A stretch of DNA of 64,000 nucleotides from Paenibacillus melissococcoides (GTDB lineage: Bacteria; Bacillota; Bacilli; Paenibacillales; Paenibacillaceae), in the NCBI GenBank assembly GCA_944800085.1, contig CALYLO010000001.1, forward strand, positions 1,663,266 to 1,727,265, given 5' to 3'. Of this stretch, positions 37,749 to 46,801 are shown one piece after another (the first letter of the stretch is position 1; every line of letters begins with the position of its first letter). The translations under genes were made by a program, and so were the position numbers. The notes below the pieces were generated by a model. That model saw only the letters and a list, made by a program, of their open reading frames with translations, made no database searches and had not been told where the DNA came from.

Positions 37749-40041
37749 ACAGGTGAAAGACATCATCAAGCAAATGACGCTGGAAGAGAAAGCAAGTCTC
37801 TGCTCGGGACTGAATATGTGGCAGACCAAGGCGGTCGAGCGGCTGGGCATCCCGTCCATCGTCATGACGGACGGACCGCACGGGCTTCGCAAGCAAGCGA
37901 ATCCGGCGGATATGTCGAGCAAGACCGTTCCGGCGACATGCTTTCCGAGCGGCGCCGGCCTCGCGTCTTCCTGGGATCGGCAGCTTATCGAGGAAGTGGG
38001 GGCTGCCCTCGGGGAAGAATGCCAGGCGGAGGACGTTCAGATCCTGCTCGGCCCCGCGGTGAACATAAAGCGTTCCCCGCTGTGCGGCCGCAATTTCGAA
38101 TATTTCTCGGAGGATCCGTATCTGTCTTCGGAAATGGGCGCCCATCATGTGCGGGGCGTGCAAGGGCAGGGCGTCGGCACCTCGGTCAAGCACTTCGCGG
38201 CCAACAATCAGGAGACGCTGCGCAATTCCATCAATGCGGTCGTCGACGATCGGTCCTTGCATGAAATCTACCTGCGCAGCTTCGAAGGCCCAATTATGGA
38301 CGGGAAGGCGTGGACCGTCATGTGCGCCTATAACCAGGTGAACGGGGAGTTCTGCTCCGAGAATTCGCGGCTCCTGACGGACGTGCTGAAGGAGAAGTGG
38401 AAGCATGAAGGCTTCGTCATGACCGACTGGGGCGCGATCAACGAACGGGTCAAGGGACTGAAGGCGGGGCTGGAGCTGGAAATGCCATATGCCGGACCGG
38501 AGCACGACCGGATGATCGCCGATGCGGTGCGAGCGGGCGAGCTGGATGAAGGTGTCCTGGATCAGGCGGTGGAGCGGCTGTTGACCGTTATTTTCCAAGC
38601 TCATGACCATAAGAAAGCAGGCCTCACCTACGACAAGGAAGCTCACCATGCCTTGGCGCGGCGGGCGGCGGCGGAATGCATGGTCTTGCTCAAAAACGAC
38701 GGCGGCCTGCTCCCGCTGGATAAACAGCAATCCGTCACGGTTATCGGCGCCTTCGCGTCGCAGCCCCGCTATCAGGGCGGCGGCAGCTCGCATATTGTGC
38801 CGACGCGGATGGACACCGCGCTCGAGTTCATGAACTCGATGGCGGAAGGGGAGGTCGCCTTCGCTCCGGGCTACCGGCTGGAGGAGGACGCGATCGATGA
38901 AGATCTGATCGCGGAAGCGGCGGAGCTGGCCGCGGGCAAGGACGTCGCCGTTATTTTTGCCGGTCTGCCGGATGCCTTCGAATCGGAGGGGGTGGACCGG
39001 TCCCATCTCGATATGCCGGCGTCGCATTGCGTCTTAATCGAGGCTGTGGCGGCCGTGCAGCCGAATACGGTCGTCGTCCTGTCCAACGGATCGCCGGTGG
39101 CGATGCCGTGGCTGCCGAAGGTGAAGGCGGTGCTCGAAGGCTATTTGGGCGGGCAAGCGACGGGCAGCGCGGCGGCGGACGTGCTCTATGGACATGTCAA
39201 TCCGAGCGGCAAGCTGGCGGAGACGTTCCCTGTCTCGCTGGAGCAGACGCCAGCCTATCTGAACTTCCCGGGCGGGAAAAAAGAAGTGTTTTACGGGGAA
39301 GGGATATTCGTCGGTTACCGCTACTATGAAGCGAAAAAAGAAACGCCGCTGTTCCCGTTCGGGCATGGACTCAGCTATACGACGTTCGCTTATGAACAGA
39401 TTCGGATCGACAAGCCAAGCATGAAGGATACGGAGACGGCGACCGTGGCCGTTACGGTGCGCAACACGGGCAGCCGCGCAGGAAAGGAAGTCGTGCAGCT
39501 CTATGTGAAGCATGCCGGCAGCAGCGTGGTCAGACCGGTGAAGGAGCTGAAGGGCTTTGCCAAGATCAGCCTGGAACCCGGCGAAGCGGCAGAGGTGAGC
39601 TTCACCTTGGATAAACATTCCTTTGCCTATTTTAATACGGATATTCACGATTGGTTCGCGGAGAGCGGAACCTATGAGATTCTGGCCGGTCCTTCCTCGG
39701 CGGATACGCCGCTGACGGCAGCGATAGACGTGCATTCGACGGCTATTCCGTTTACGAAGGTGACCCGCAGCACGCGCTTCCATGAGCTGCTGGCGATTCC
39801 GGCCACGGCCGAGCTTGCCGAGCAAGCGATGAACGACAGCATGGAAAGCCTGAAGCAGATGGGGGCGATGTTCGCGGAGAGCATGGACGACAATGGTCTC
39901 GCGCAGTTGTTCGAAGCCGTCGTGCAATGGAAAAAATATGACGGGCTTCGCTCCTTGGCGGGCATGATGGGCAGCGGCATGACCGAAGCCGAGCTGGAGA
40001 AGCTGATTGAGCGGCTGAATGATGCACTGGGACTGAACTAA
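37741..40041 (+). CDS. GH3 family beta-glucosidase (or beta-xylosidase)
   Basis: A 766-residue cytoplasmic glycoside hydrolase. The GH3 N-domain holds SIVMTDGPHGLRKQ, GRNFEYFSEDPYLSS and VKHFAANNQE, with the nucleophile Asp in FVMTDWGAINERVKG. The C-domain (about 330-590) carries GLPDAFESEGVDRS with the likely acid/base Glu. A fibronectin-like domain (VAVTVRNTGSRAGKEVVQLY) and a helical C-terminal extension follow. There is no signal peptide, so substrate must be imported, fitting translational overlap with the MFS gene. The start at 37741 follows AGGAGG. The exact sugar is not determinable. Confidence 0.92.
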   Translation: MSKQVKDIIKQMTLEEKASLCSGLNMWQTKAVERLGIPSIVMTDGPHGLRKQANPADMSSKTVPATCFPSGAGLASSWDRQLIEEVGAALGEECQAEDVQILLGPAVNIKRSPLCGRNFEYFSEDPYLSSEMGAHHVRGVQGQGVGTSVKHFAANNQETLRNSINAVVDDRSLHEIYLRSFEGPIMDGKAWTVMCAYNQVNGEFCSENSRLLTDVLKEKWKHEGFVMTDWGAINERVKGLKAGLELEMPYAGPEHDRMIADAVRAGELDEGVLDQAVERLLTVIFQAHDHKKAGLTYDKEAHHALARRAAAECMVLLKNDGGLLPLDKQQSVTVIGAFASQPRYQGGGSSHIVPTRMDTALEFMNSMAEGEVAFAPGYRLEEDAIDEDLIAEAAELAAGKDVAVIFAGLPDAFESEGVDRSHLDMPASHCVLIEAVAAVQPNTVVVLSNGSPVAMPWLPKVKAVLEGYLGGQATGSAAADVLYGHVNPSGKLAETFPVSLEQTPAYLNFPGGKKEVFYGEGIFVGYRYYEAKKETPLFPFGHGLSYTTFAYEQIRIDKPSMKDTETATVAVTVRNTGSRAGKEVVQLYVKHAGSSVVRPVKELKGFAKISLEPGEAAEVSFTLDKHSFAYFNTDIHDWFAESGTYEILAGPSSADTPLTAAIDVHSTAIPFTKVTRSTRFHELLAIPATAELAEQAMNDSMESLKQMGAMFAESMDDNGLAQLFEAVVQWKKYDGLRSLAGMMGSGMTEAELEKLIERLNDALGLN

Positions 40042-40069
40042 AGAGATTGATAGCGGAGGGATTGGAGAC

Positions 40070-42349
40070 GTGACACAGAAACAGACAACGGCGGTACGCC
40101 AAGAAGAAACCATCGCGTATGTACACAATCAGCAAGGTCCGACGCTGGGATATTCCAAGACGTCAGGCGTGTCGATATTGGAGCGGGACGGGTTCTATTT
40201 CAAGGATTTGAACCGGAATGGAAGCCTGGATAAATACGAAGATTGGCGGCTGCCGCCGGAGGAGCGGGCGAAGGATCTCGCTTCCCGGATGTCGATTGAG
40301 CAAATCGCGGGCTTGATGCTGTACAGCAGGCATCAAGCCATTCCGGCGGCAAGCGGCGGCTGGTTCGCGAGCACCTATGCCGGCAAGACCTATGAAGAGA
40401 GCGGCGCGAATCCATGGGATCTGACGGATGAGCAGATCAAGTTCCTGACGGAGGATCATGTGCGGCATATTCTCGTCACCTCGGTGGAGAGCCCCGAGAC
40501 GGCGGACCTGTGGAGCAATGCGGTGCAGGCCTTCGCGGAAGGCACGGGCCTGGGCATTCCGGCTAACAACAGCTCCGACCCGCGGCACAGCTCCGATTCC
40601 AGCTCCGAATTCAATGCCGGGGCAGGCGGCGCCATCTCGATGTGGCCCGAGCCGCTTGGCCTGGCGGCCACCTTCGACCCGGAGCTGGTGCGGCGGTTCG
40701 GCGAGATCGCGGCCAAGGAATACCGGGCGCTCGGCATCGCCACGGCGCTGTCGCCGCAGATTGATATCGCCACCGACCCGCGCTGGTTCCGGTTCAACGG
40801 CACCTTCGGCGAAGACTCGCGTCTCGCGGCCGATATGGGGCGCGCTTATATCGACGGCTTCCAGACCTCGGCGGGGGACGCCGAGATTGCGGACGGCTGG
40901 GGATATGACAGCGTCAATGCGATGGTGAAGCACTGGCCGGGAGGCGGATCGGGCGAAGGCGGAAGGGATGCGCATTACGCGTGCGGGAAATACGCGGTCT
41001 ATCCGGGGAACAATTTCGAGGAGCATCTGAAGCCGTTCACGGAAGGCGCCTTCCGGCTTGACGGCCCCACGAAGATGGCCTCTGCCGTCATGCCATACTA
41101 CACGATATCGACCGATCAGGACACCGTGAACGGGGAGAACGTCGGCAATTCGTATAACGCCTATCTTATCCGCGACCTGTTGCGAGGGCAATATGGCTAT
41201 GACGGCGTCGTCTGCACGGATTGGCTGATTACCGCCGATGAATCGGGTTGCAAGGACAGCTTCCTGTCGGGCAAGCCGTGGGGCGTCGAGGAGCTGTCCG
41301 TCGCCGAGCGGCATTATAAGCTTATAATGTCCGGCGTCGATCAATTTGGCGGCAACAACGAGATCGAGCCTGTGCTGGAAGCCTACCGCATGGGCGTGGC
41401 GGAGCACGGCAAGGAGGCTATGCGGAAGCGGTTCGAGCAGTCGGCAGTGCGGCTGCTGACCAACATGTTCCGCCTTGGTCTCTTCGAGAACCCGTACCTG
41501 GACGTCGAGGCGAGCGCACGGATTGCCGGGAACCCAAGCTATATGCAAGCCGGTTATGAAGCGCAGCTCAAGTCGATCGTGATGCTCAAGAACAAGAACG
41601 GCGTCCTGCCGCTCAAGCCTGGCAGCACCGTCTATATTCCGCAGCGGTACACGCCCCCGGGAAAGGACTGGTTCGGCAATCCGACGCCGGAGACGCTCGA
41701 ATATCCCCTTAATCTGGAGATCGCCGCGAAATATTTCAAGGTGACGGATAACCCGGATGAGGCTGACTTCGCGCTCGTCTGCATGCGCAGTCCGAAGTCG
41801 GGGACGGGATACAGCCAGGAAGATGCGGACCATGGCGGAAACGGGTATGTGCCGATCAGCTTGCAGTATAAGCCCTATACGGCGGCGCAGGCACGCAAGC
41901 GGAGCCTTGCCGGAGATGTCCGGGAAGGAGAAGCGCAGAACCGCTCTTATTACGCCAAAACGGTGACGACGCATAACGCAGCGGATCTGGACGCTCTGCT
42001 GGATACGGCGGAACGGATGAAGGGCAAGCCGGTCATCGTCTCGCTCTTGTTGTCCACTCCGGCGGTCGTCGCTGAGTTCGAGCCGGCGGCGGACGGAATC
42101 CTCGCGCACTTCGGCGTGCAGGATCAGGCGATCCTCGATGTGCTGACCGGGGCTGCCGAGCCATCCGGACTCTTGCCGATGCAGATGCCTGCCCATATGG
42201 AGACCGTGGAGGCGCAGCTCGAGGATGCCGCTCATGATATGGAGTGCCATATCGATGCGGAGGGCCATCGGTATGATTTCGGGTTCGGGCTCAATTGGGG
42301 CGGCGTCATTCAGGATAGCCGGACGGAAATATACAAAAAATCTCGGTGA
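40070..42349 (+). CDS. GH3 family glycoside hydrolase, second paralogue
   Basis: A 759-residue GH3 enzyme of a different subgroup from its neighbour. It begins with a region containing an EF-hand-like loop DLNRNGSLDKYEDW, followed by a GH3 barrel with NNSSDPRHS, SPQIDIATDPRWFRFNGTFG, KHWPGGGSGEGGRDAH and the nucleophile Asp in GVVCTDWLITADE. The C-domain includes SIVMLKNKNGVLPL. There is no signal peptide. The GTG start at 40070 lies after GGAGGGATTGGAG, 28 bases behind the first GH3 gene, and one transcript is expected. The two paralogues probably attack different linkages of the same imported glycoside. Confidence 0.9.
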   Translation: MTQKQTTAVRQEETIAYVHNQQGPTLGYSKTSGVSILERDGFYFKDLNRNGSLDKYEDWRLPPEERAKDLASRMSIEQIAGLMLYSRHQAIPAASGGWFASTYAGKTYEESGANPWDLTDEQIKFLTEDHVRHILVTSVESPETADLWSNAVQAFAEGTGLGIPANNSSDPRHSSDSSSEFNAGAGGAISMWPEPLGLAATFDPELVRRFGEIAAKEYRALGIATALSPQIDIATDPRWFRFNGTFGEDSRLAADMGRAYIDGFQTSAGDAEIADGWGYDSVNAMVKHWPGGGSGEGGRDAHYACGKYAVYPGNNFEEHLKPFTEGAFRLDGPTKMASAVMPYYTISTDQDTVNGENVGNSYNAYLIRDLLRGQYGYDGVVCTDWLITADESGCKDSFLSGKPWGVEELSVAERHYKLIMSGVDQFGGNNEIEPVLEAYRMGVAEHGKEAMRKRFEQSAVRLLTNMFRLGLFENPYLDVEASARIAGNPSYMQAGYEAQLKSIVMLKNKNGVLPLKPGSTVYIPQRYTPPGKDWFGNPTPETLEYPLNLEIAAKYFKVTDNPDEADFALVCMRSPKSGTGYSQEDADHGGNGYVPISLQYKPYTAAQARKRSLAGDVREGEAQNRSYYAKTVTTHNAADLDALLDTAERMKGKPVIVSLLLSTPAVVAEFEPAADGILAHFGVQDQAILDVLTGAAEPSGLLPMQMPAHMETVEAQLEDAAHDMECHIDAEGHRYDFGFGLNWGGVIQDSRTEIYKKSR

Positions 42350-42375
42350 ATGACCTGATAAGCAGCGAGAGAGGA

Positions 42376-42412
42376 GGAAAGGCCGTGCCACGGGAAGTGG
42401 CCCGGCCTTTCC
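42376..42412 (+). terminator. Terminator-like hairpin after the GH3 operon
   Basis: GGAAAGGCC pairs with GGCCTTTCC, with an inner GCCAC/GTGGC stem. It is stable but lacks a T run. Confidence 0.65.
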
Positions 42413-42509
42413 GCACCCGGTGCCAGATGTGGACAGACCGGATAAAAAAAGGTATTGTCAAATCGAACGGAACTGGGTATTAGTAACTCATATTCATTCA
42501 TGGCCTACA

Positions 42510-42529
42510 AAGTTAAAGCCCTTTAACTT
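42510..42529. promoter_or_regulatory. Operator-like palindrome 1 of the sugar ABC operon
   Basis: Perfect inverted repeat AAGTTAAAG-CC-CTTTAACTT. A second, near-identical site lies 123 bases downstream. The size and CpG-like centre fit a LacI-type or similar sugar repressor; no such regulator gene is adjacent. Confidence 0.6.
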
Positions 42530-42632
42530 CTAACAGAGAGCTTCGTAAGCGTGTTCATGGAGACGTTATCGATGGATACGGCTATGCTGGGCGGGGAGAA
42601 GGATACTGCGGAGAAGAGGCTGCTTTTCATTA

Positions 42633-42652
42633 AAGTTAAAGCGTTTTAATTT
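42633..42652. promoter_or_regulatory. Operator-like palindrome 2 of the sugar ABC operon
   Basis: AAGTTAAAG-CG-TTTTAATTT, with the left half identical to site 1, located 52 bases before the permease start. The pair could support looping. Confidence 0.6.
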
Positions 42653-42703
42653 TATTGCGCTTGTGAAGCACATATGACTACATACAAAGGGGAGGGGGGG
42701 AGG

Positions 42704-43584
42704 ATGAAGCTATCTGAGTCCAAACGCGACAATATCCATTTCTACTTGTTTATTTCGCCATGGCTGATCGGATTCGCCGTCTTTGCGTTATACCCGATAC
42801 TGGCATCGCTATATTACAGCTTCACGGATTATGACATCATCAGCAGTCCGCACTTTATCGCTCTCGCCAATTACAAGGAGCTGTTCGAGGATGAATTGTT
42901 CTAGTCGTCACGCTGAAGTACACCTTGATTAGCGTTCCGTTAGGGCTGTTCTTGTCTTTGATCTTCGCGATGCTGATCAATATGAAAATCCCGGCGCGCG
43001 GATTTTTCCGCACCGCGATGTACTTCCCGAGCATGGTATCCGGCGTCTCGATGTCGCTGCTCTGGTTCTGGATTTTCAATCCGGAGGTAGGGGTGTTCAA
43101 CTATATTCTGTCCTGGTTCGGGGTGAAAGGTCCGGCATGGTTCCTCGACGAGCAGTATGCCATCTGGGCGTTAATCATCATGACGTTCTGGGGCGTAGGC
43201 GCGGGGATGATCATTTTCCTGGCAGGCCTGCAGGGCGTTCCGAGCAGCTTGCTGGAAGCGGCGAAGCTGGATGGCGCGGGCCGATGGACAACGTTCTGGA
43301 ACGTGACGTTCCCGATGATTTCACCGGTATTCTTATTCCAATTGATTATGTCTGTTATTGAGTCGTTCCAGGTTTTTACGCAGGCCTATGTCATGACCCA
43401 AGGCGGCCCGAATTATTCCACCCGGTTCTATGTCTATAACATCTATGTAAGCGCGTTCAAAGACTTCCGGCTCGGATACGCGTCGGCGATGGCCTGGCTT
43501 CTGCTGATTGCGATTCTCATTATTACGGTCATCATTATGAAATCATCGAACCGATTTGTCTACTATGAAGGAGGGCGGGAATAA
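42704..43584 (+). pseudogene. Sugar ABC transporter permease 1 (MalF type), frameshifted
   Basis: The start MKLSESKRDNIHFYLFISPW at 42704 follows a GGGGAGGGGGGAGG ribosome binding site. The first frame ends at 42904 after ELFEDELF. The rest (VTLKYTLISVPLGLFLSLIF to the end at 43584) is in another frame, needing one missing base (mod 3) near 42900. The EAA loop EAAKLDGAGRWTTFWNVTFP is intact. Without the shift it would be an ordinary 290-residue CUT1-family permease. The stop overlaps the next ATG (TAATG). Confidence 0.85.
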
Positions 43585-44040
43585 TGAGCGAGATTGCGAT
43601 GGATACGACCCCGAAGCGGATCGGCGATCGCAAGCCAAGAATGACCCTTGGCCAGATTTTCGCCTTCCTCTTATTGATTGCCATTACGATCACGATGCTG
43701 TTTCCGTTGGTGTTCATGATATCGACGGCCTTGAAAACATCGAAGGAAATGCTGCAGTTTCCTCCGACCATTATTCCGCATACGTTCGCTTGGGATAACT
43801 TCAAGACGCTGTTCACCGGCAACGAAATCAAGTTCGGGATTTTATACAAGAACAGTCTCATCATTGCCGCTTTTTCGGTGATCGGCACGGTTCTGTCTTC
43901 CTCCATGGTGGCCTACGGGTTTTCCAGATTCCGGGCCAGGGGCAAAAAGCTGATGTTCATGCTGATGATCTCGACGATGATGCTGCCCTATCCGGCCGTC
44001 ATGATTCCGCAATTTTTGCTCTTTTCCAAGCTGGGTTGGA
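43584..44040 (+). pseudogene. Sugar ABC transporter permease 2 (MalG type), C-terminus lost in a deletion
   Basis: MSEIAMDTTPKRIGDRKPRM followed by four membrane segments reads as a normal CUT1 MalG-type permease up to MIPQFLLFSKLGW. There the sequence passes abruptly into a solute-binding protein gene in another frame. The last third, including the EAA loop for ATPase contact, is missing. The junction is near 44040. Confidence 0.85.
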
Positions 44041-45172
44041 GCCATATGAGCAATTCGACTCCAAATTGCAGGCGAATATCGCGGCCAAAAACGCGCCCGA
44101 CGTGACGTCTCACTTCGGCTACGGCGGCTTCGCCGAATATTATAACAAAGATTTGCTCCTGGATTTAACCGATATTATGAAGGAAGACAACTTCAATCCG
44201 GCCGATTACGGCCTCAAAGATGAACTGATGGACATTTACAAGGTGCAAGGCAAAACGTACGGCATTCCATTCAGCAACTATGTAACGATCCTGCTCTATA
44301 ATAAAGACCTGTTCGATAAAGCGGGCGTGCCGTATCCTCCATCGGACTACGAGGATCCGAGCTGGACGTTCGACAAGATGGTCGAGGTGGCCGAGAAGCT
44401 GACCATTCGCGACGATGATATCGAGAAAGCGCAGTATGGCCTCGACTTCAACTGGGGCGAGCTGGATATGAGACCGGCCTACTTCGGGGCCAAAGTCTAT
44501 TCCGATGACACATGGACGAACGGCGGCAAGCCAAGCGAGACGCATTTCGATTCCCCGGAAGCGATTGCCGCGTATAAGAAATGGATCGGACTCATCTGGG
44601 ATAAGCAGGTCTCACCGCCTCCTGCTTGGTCCAAGTCCGTGGCCGGCCAATTCGGCGATCCGTTCCTCTCGGGCAAAATCGGCATGTCGGTGGGCGGTTC
44701 CTGGAATCTGGCGAGCCAGGACCAGTTCAACTTCAAGGTCGGCGTCGCAGCCGTACCGTTCGGGGGCAATCCACAGGAACGAAGCGTACTGTATGTTGAC
44801 CCGTTATTTGTGCTGAAAGATTCCAAGCATCCGAAGGAAGCGTATGAATTCATTAAATTTATGATCTCCAAGGACGTGCAGGAGAAATCGATCGAATTGA
44901 GCGGCGGCACGCCTCCGATCAATGAGCAAGCGAAGGAAAAATACTATACCAGCTTCGAAGGCGTCGATCCGGCCGTCATTAAAAACGTCTATGACGGAGC
45001 CAACAAATACGGCGTGGAATCGTTCAACCATTTGGTCGCGAACTACTCGCAAATCAATGAATTGTTCATTAACGAGTTCGCCGCCGCCCAGAATAATACC
45101 AAGACCGTGGAAGAAGTCATGCCGGAGATTCAGAAAAAATTAGATAAGCTGCTGGAACGGGTAAATCGATAG
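44041..45172 (+). pseudogene. Sugar ABC transporter substrate-binding protein, N-terminus lost in a deletion
   Basis: The sequence from EPYEQFDSKLQANIAAKNAP is family 1 extracellular binding-protein sequence, continuing FSNYVTILLYNKDLFDKAGV, SGKIGMSVGGSWNLAS and so on to the stop at 45172. The lipoprotein signal and the first 60 or so residues are missing, replaced by the tail-less MalG gene. The open frame could start at ATG 44036, but without an export signal the product could not work. A terminator follows. Confidence 0.85.
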
Positions 45173-45221
45173 GGCAGTGAGGGTGACAACGTAACGGATA
45201 GATCGGATTAACGAGAAATAT

Positions 45222-45250
45222 GGATGGCATCGACAGCGATGCCGTCCTTT
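45222..45250 (+). terminator. Terminator of the sugar ABC operon
   Basis: GGATGGCATCG pairs with CGATGCCGTCC (one mismatch), followed by TTTT. Confidence 0.8.
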
Positions 45251-45300
45251 TACATTCTCCGAAAATTTGAATTAACGAATATGAAGTCCGGCTTGCTTCG

Positions 45301-45762
45301 TTACCAATCTGCCGGTCTGCCGTGCCCCATTTCCCACACTTCCCACGGCACGACGCCTAATTCTGGCTGCGGCTCATCGGGCAGCATCGCAATGAATTCC
45401 AGCGGATGTCCGTCGGCGTCGGCAAAGCAGATAGACACAGCAGGCATCCATGCGAAGACAAAGGGGCGTTCCGTACCATCATTCAAGAAGTTTCGCACAG
45501 CAAGTCCGCGTTCTTTCAAAAACGGCACCGCCTGCTTCATATGATCAATCGTCGTGTGAAAGGCAAAGTGCTGTCGAATGACTTGAGCCGGTTCTTTTTC
45601 CCATATGCCGAGCATTGCTTTTCCTCTTTGTCCAATCCAATAGAATCTCACCCGCCGATTGTCCTGATAGGCAAATTCCAGTCCAAGCGTGTTCTCGTAA
45701 AATTCGGCTTAACGTTCCAAATGGGTCACATGGATATGTGTCTCGAACAGACCTTGTATCAA
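45301..45762 (-). pseudogene. VOC (glyoxalase/bleomycin resistance) family gene with premature stop codon
   Basis: From TTG at 45762 the frame reads MIQGLFETHIHVTHLER, then TAA (45709-45711), then AEFYENTLGLEFAYQDNRRV and an intact remainder (FYWIGQRGKAMLGIWEKEPA through IDHMKQAVPFLKERG) to 45301. All are hallmarks of a small VOC-domain metalloenzyme or dioxygenase relative. One base change (for example TCA to TAA, Ser) explains the stop. The 3' open frame alone could start at 45651 but lacks the first metal-ligand strand. An IS element sits immediately before its ribosome binding site. Confidence 0.8.
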
Positions 45763-45778
45763 GGCATTCACCTCCCTA

Positions 45779-46610
45779 GGGCGTGTACGCAAACTATCGA
45801 AATAGCCAAATATCTGGTAAACTTATCCTATGAGAAGACGATATGAGATACGAGATGACCAATGGGAACGACTCAAAGACCTCTTGCCACCGGAACGGAA
45901 ACCACAGGGTGGACGTCCGGCAATCGATAACCGAAAAATGTTCAATGCCATGCTTTGGGTGATTCGTTCTGGTGCGCCTTGGCGAGACTTGCCAGAGCAT
46001 TATGGCTCCTGGAGCAGTGTCTACAGTCGTTTCCGCCGCTGGGAGAAAGCAGGCATCTTTGATCGAATGCTAGAGGTTCTGGCTGCCAATCCCGATGACG
46101 AAAGTGTTATGCTCGATGCTTCCATCGTTCGTGTTCACCAACACGGCGCGGGGGCAAAAGGGGCCAGCAATTCCAAGCCATCGGACGATCACGCGGAGGC
46201 TTAACCAGCAAGATTCATGCCGTTGTAGACGGCCTTGGCAATCCGCTACGCTTCGAAGTAACCGCAGGCAACATCAATGATTGTGTAACGGGTTATGAGA
46301 TCCTGCAAACCCAAGACATACAAGGTAAACATGTTTTGGCGGATCGCGGATACGATACCGATAAAATCATTGCGCTTTTGGAAGAGAAACTGGCCCATTC
46401 CGTCATTCCCAGTAAGAAGAATCGCACGATCCAACGTACAACCGACTGGTGGTTGTATAAAGAGCGTCATCTGGTCGAATGCCTGTTCAACAAACTCAAA
46501 CATAATCGTCGGCTGGCAACTCGGTACGATAAATTGGCCTGTACTTTTGTTGCCTTCTTAAAGCTGGCCTCTTCCATGATCTGGTTGGCTTAAGGTTTGC
46601 ATACACGCCC
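45779..46610 (+). mobile_element. IS5-family (IS427-type) insertion sequence, 832 bp
   Basis: Inverted ends GGGCGTGTACGCAAAC at the left and GGGCGTGTATGCAAAC (complement of the right end), with a TA dinucleotide duplicated on both sides (45777-45778, 46611-46612). It carries a two-frame transposase typical of the IS427 group. It is inserted 17 bases upstream of the VOC start, directly against its GGGAGG site. Confidence 0.9.
45830..46593 (+). CDS. IS427-type transposase in two overlapping frames
   Basis: Frame one (45830-46204) starts MRRRYEIRDDQWERLKDLLP and holds the first Asp (SVMLDASIVRVHQHG). After GCAAAAGGGGCC near 46155 the coding signal moves one base back. The second frame reads GQQFQAIGRSRGGLTSKIHA, VLADRGYDTDKI (second Asp) and VECLFNKLKHNRRLATRYDK (Glu) to the stop at 46593. 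IS427-group transposases are normally made by programmed frameshifting, and the A4G run is a plausible -1 slip site, so this break is likely functional rather than damage. Confidence 0.88.
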
Positions 46611-46720
46611 TATTGGAAAGTATATACTAAGGTGATGAGCAGTAGTCGCTCTGGAATCAGAACATCCATTCAAGCAAAAGAAAAATCGCACCGTTTCGGG
46701 AAAAGGATAGATGCAGCCGG

Positions 46721-46798
46721 TTAGTTTTCTAACTAGCGGTATAATGTCGATTTGCTGATTCCGGTCGCCTCTTTTATTTCAGATAATGTATAGGGATT
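46721..46798 (-). pseudogene. C-terminal HTH remnant of a serine recombinase
   Basis: The minus strand gives NPYTLSEIKEATGISKSTLY then R, a TAG, LEN and TAA. This is the C-terminal helix-turn-helix (HTH_7) of resolvase/invertase proteins with a nonsense codon near the end. No catalytic domain is found upstream. Confidence 0.5.
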
Positions 46799-46801
46799 AC
46801 A

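Noticed and set aside
40163-42391. 742-residue minus-strand frame opposite the second GH3 gene
   Set aside because: Arg/His/Leu-rich antisense of a clear GH3 coding sequence.
42631-42652. Second palindrome read as a cre site
   Set aside because: AAGTTAAAGCGTTTTAATTT lacks the TG at the left and the C at the right of the cre consensus; its similarity to the upstream palindrome is a better explanation.
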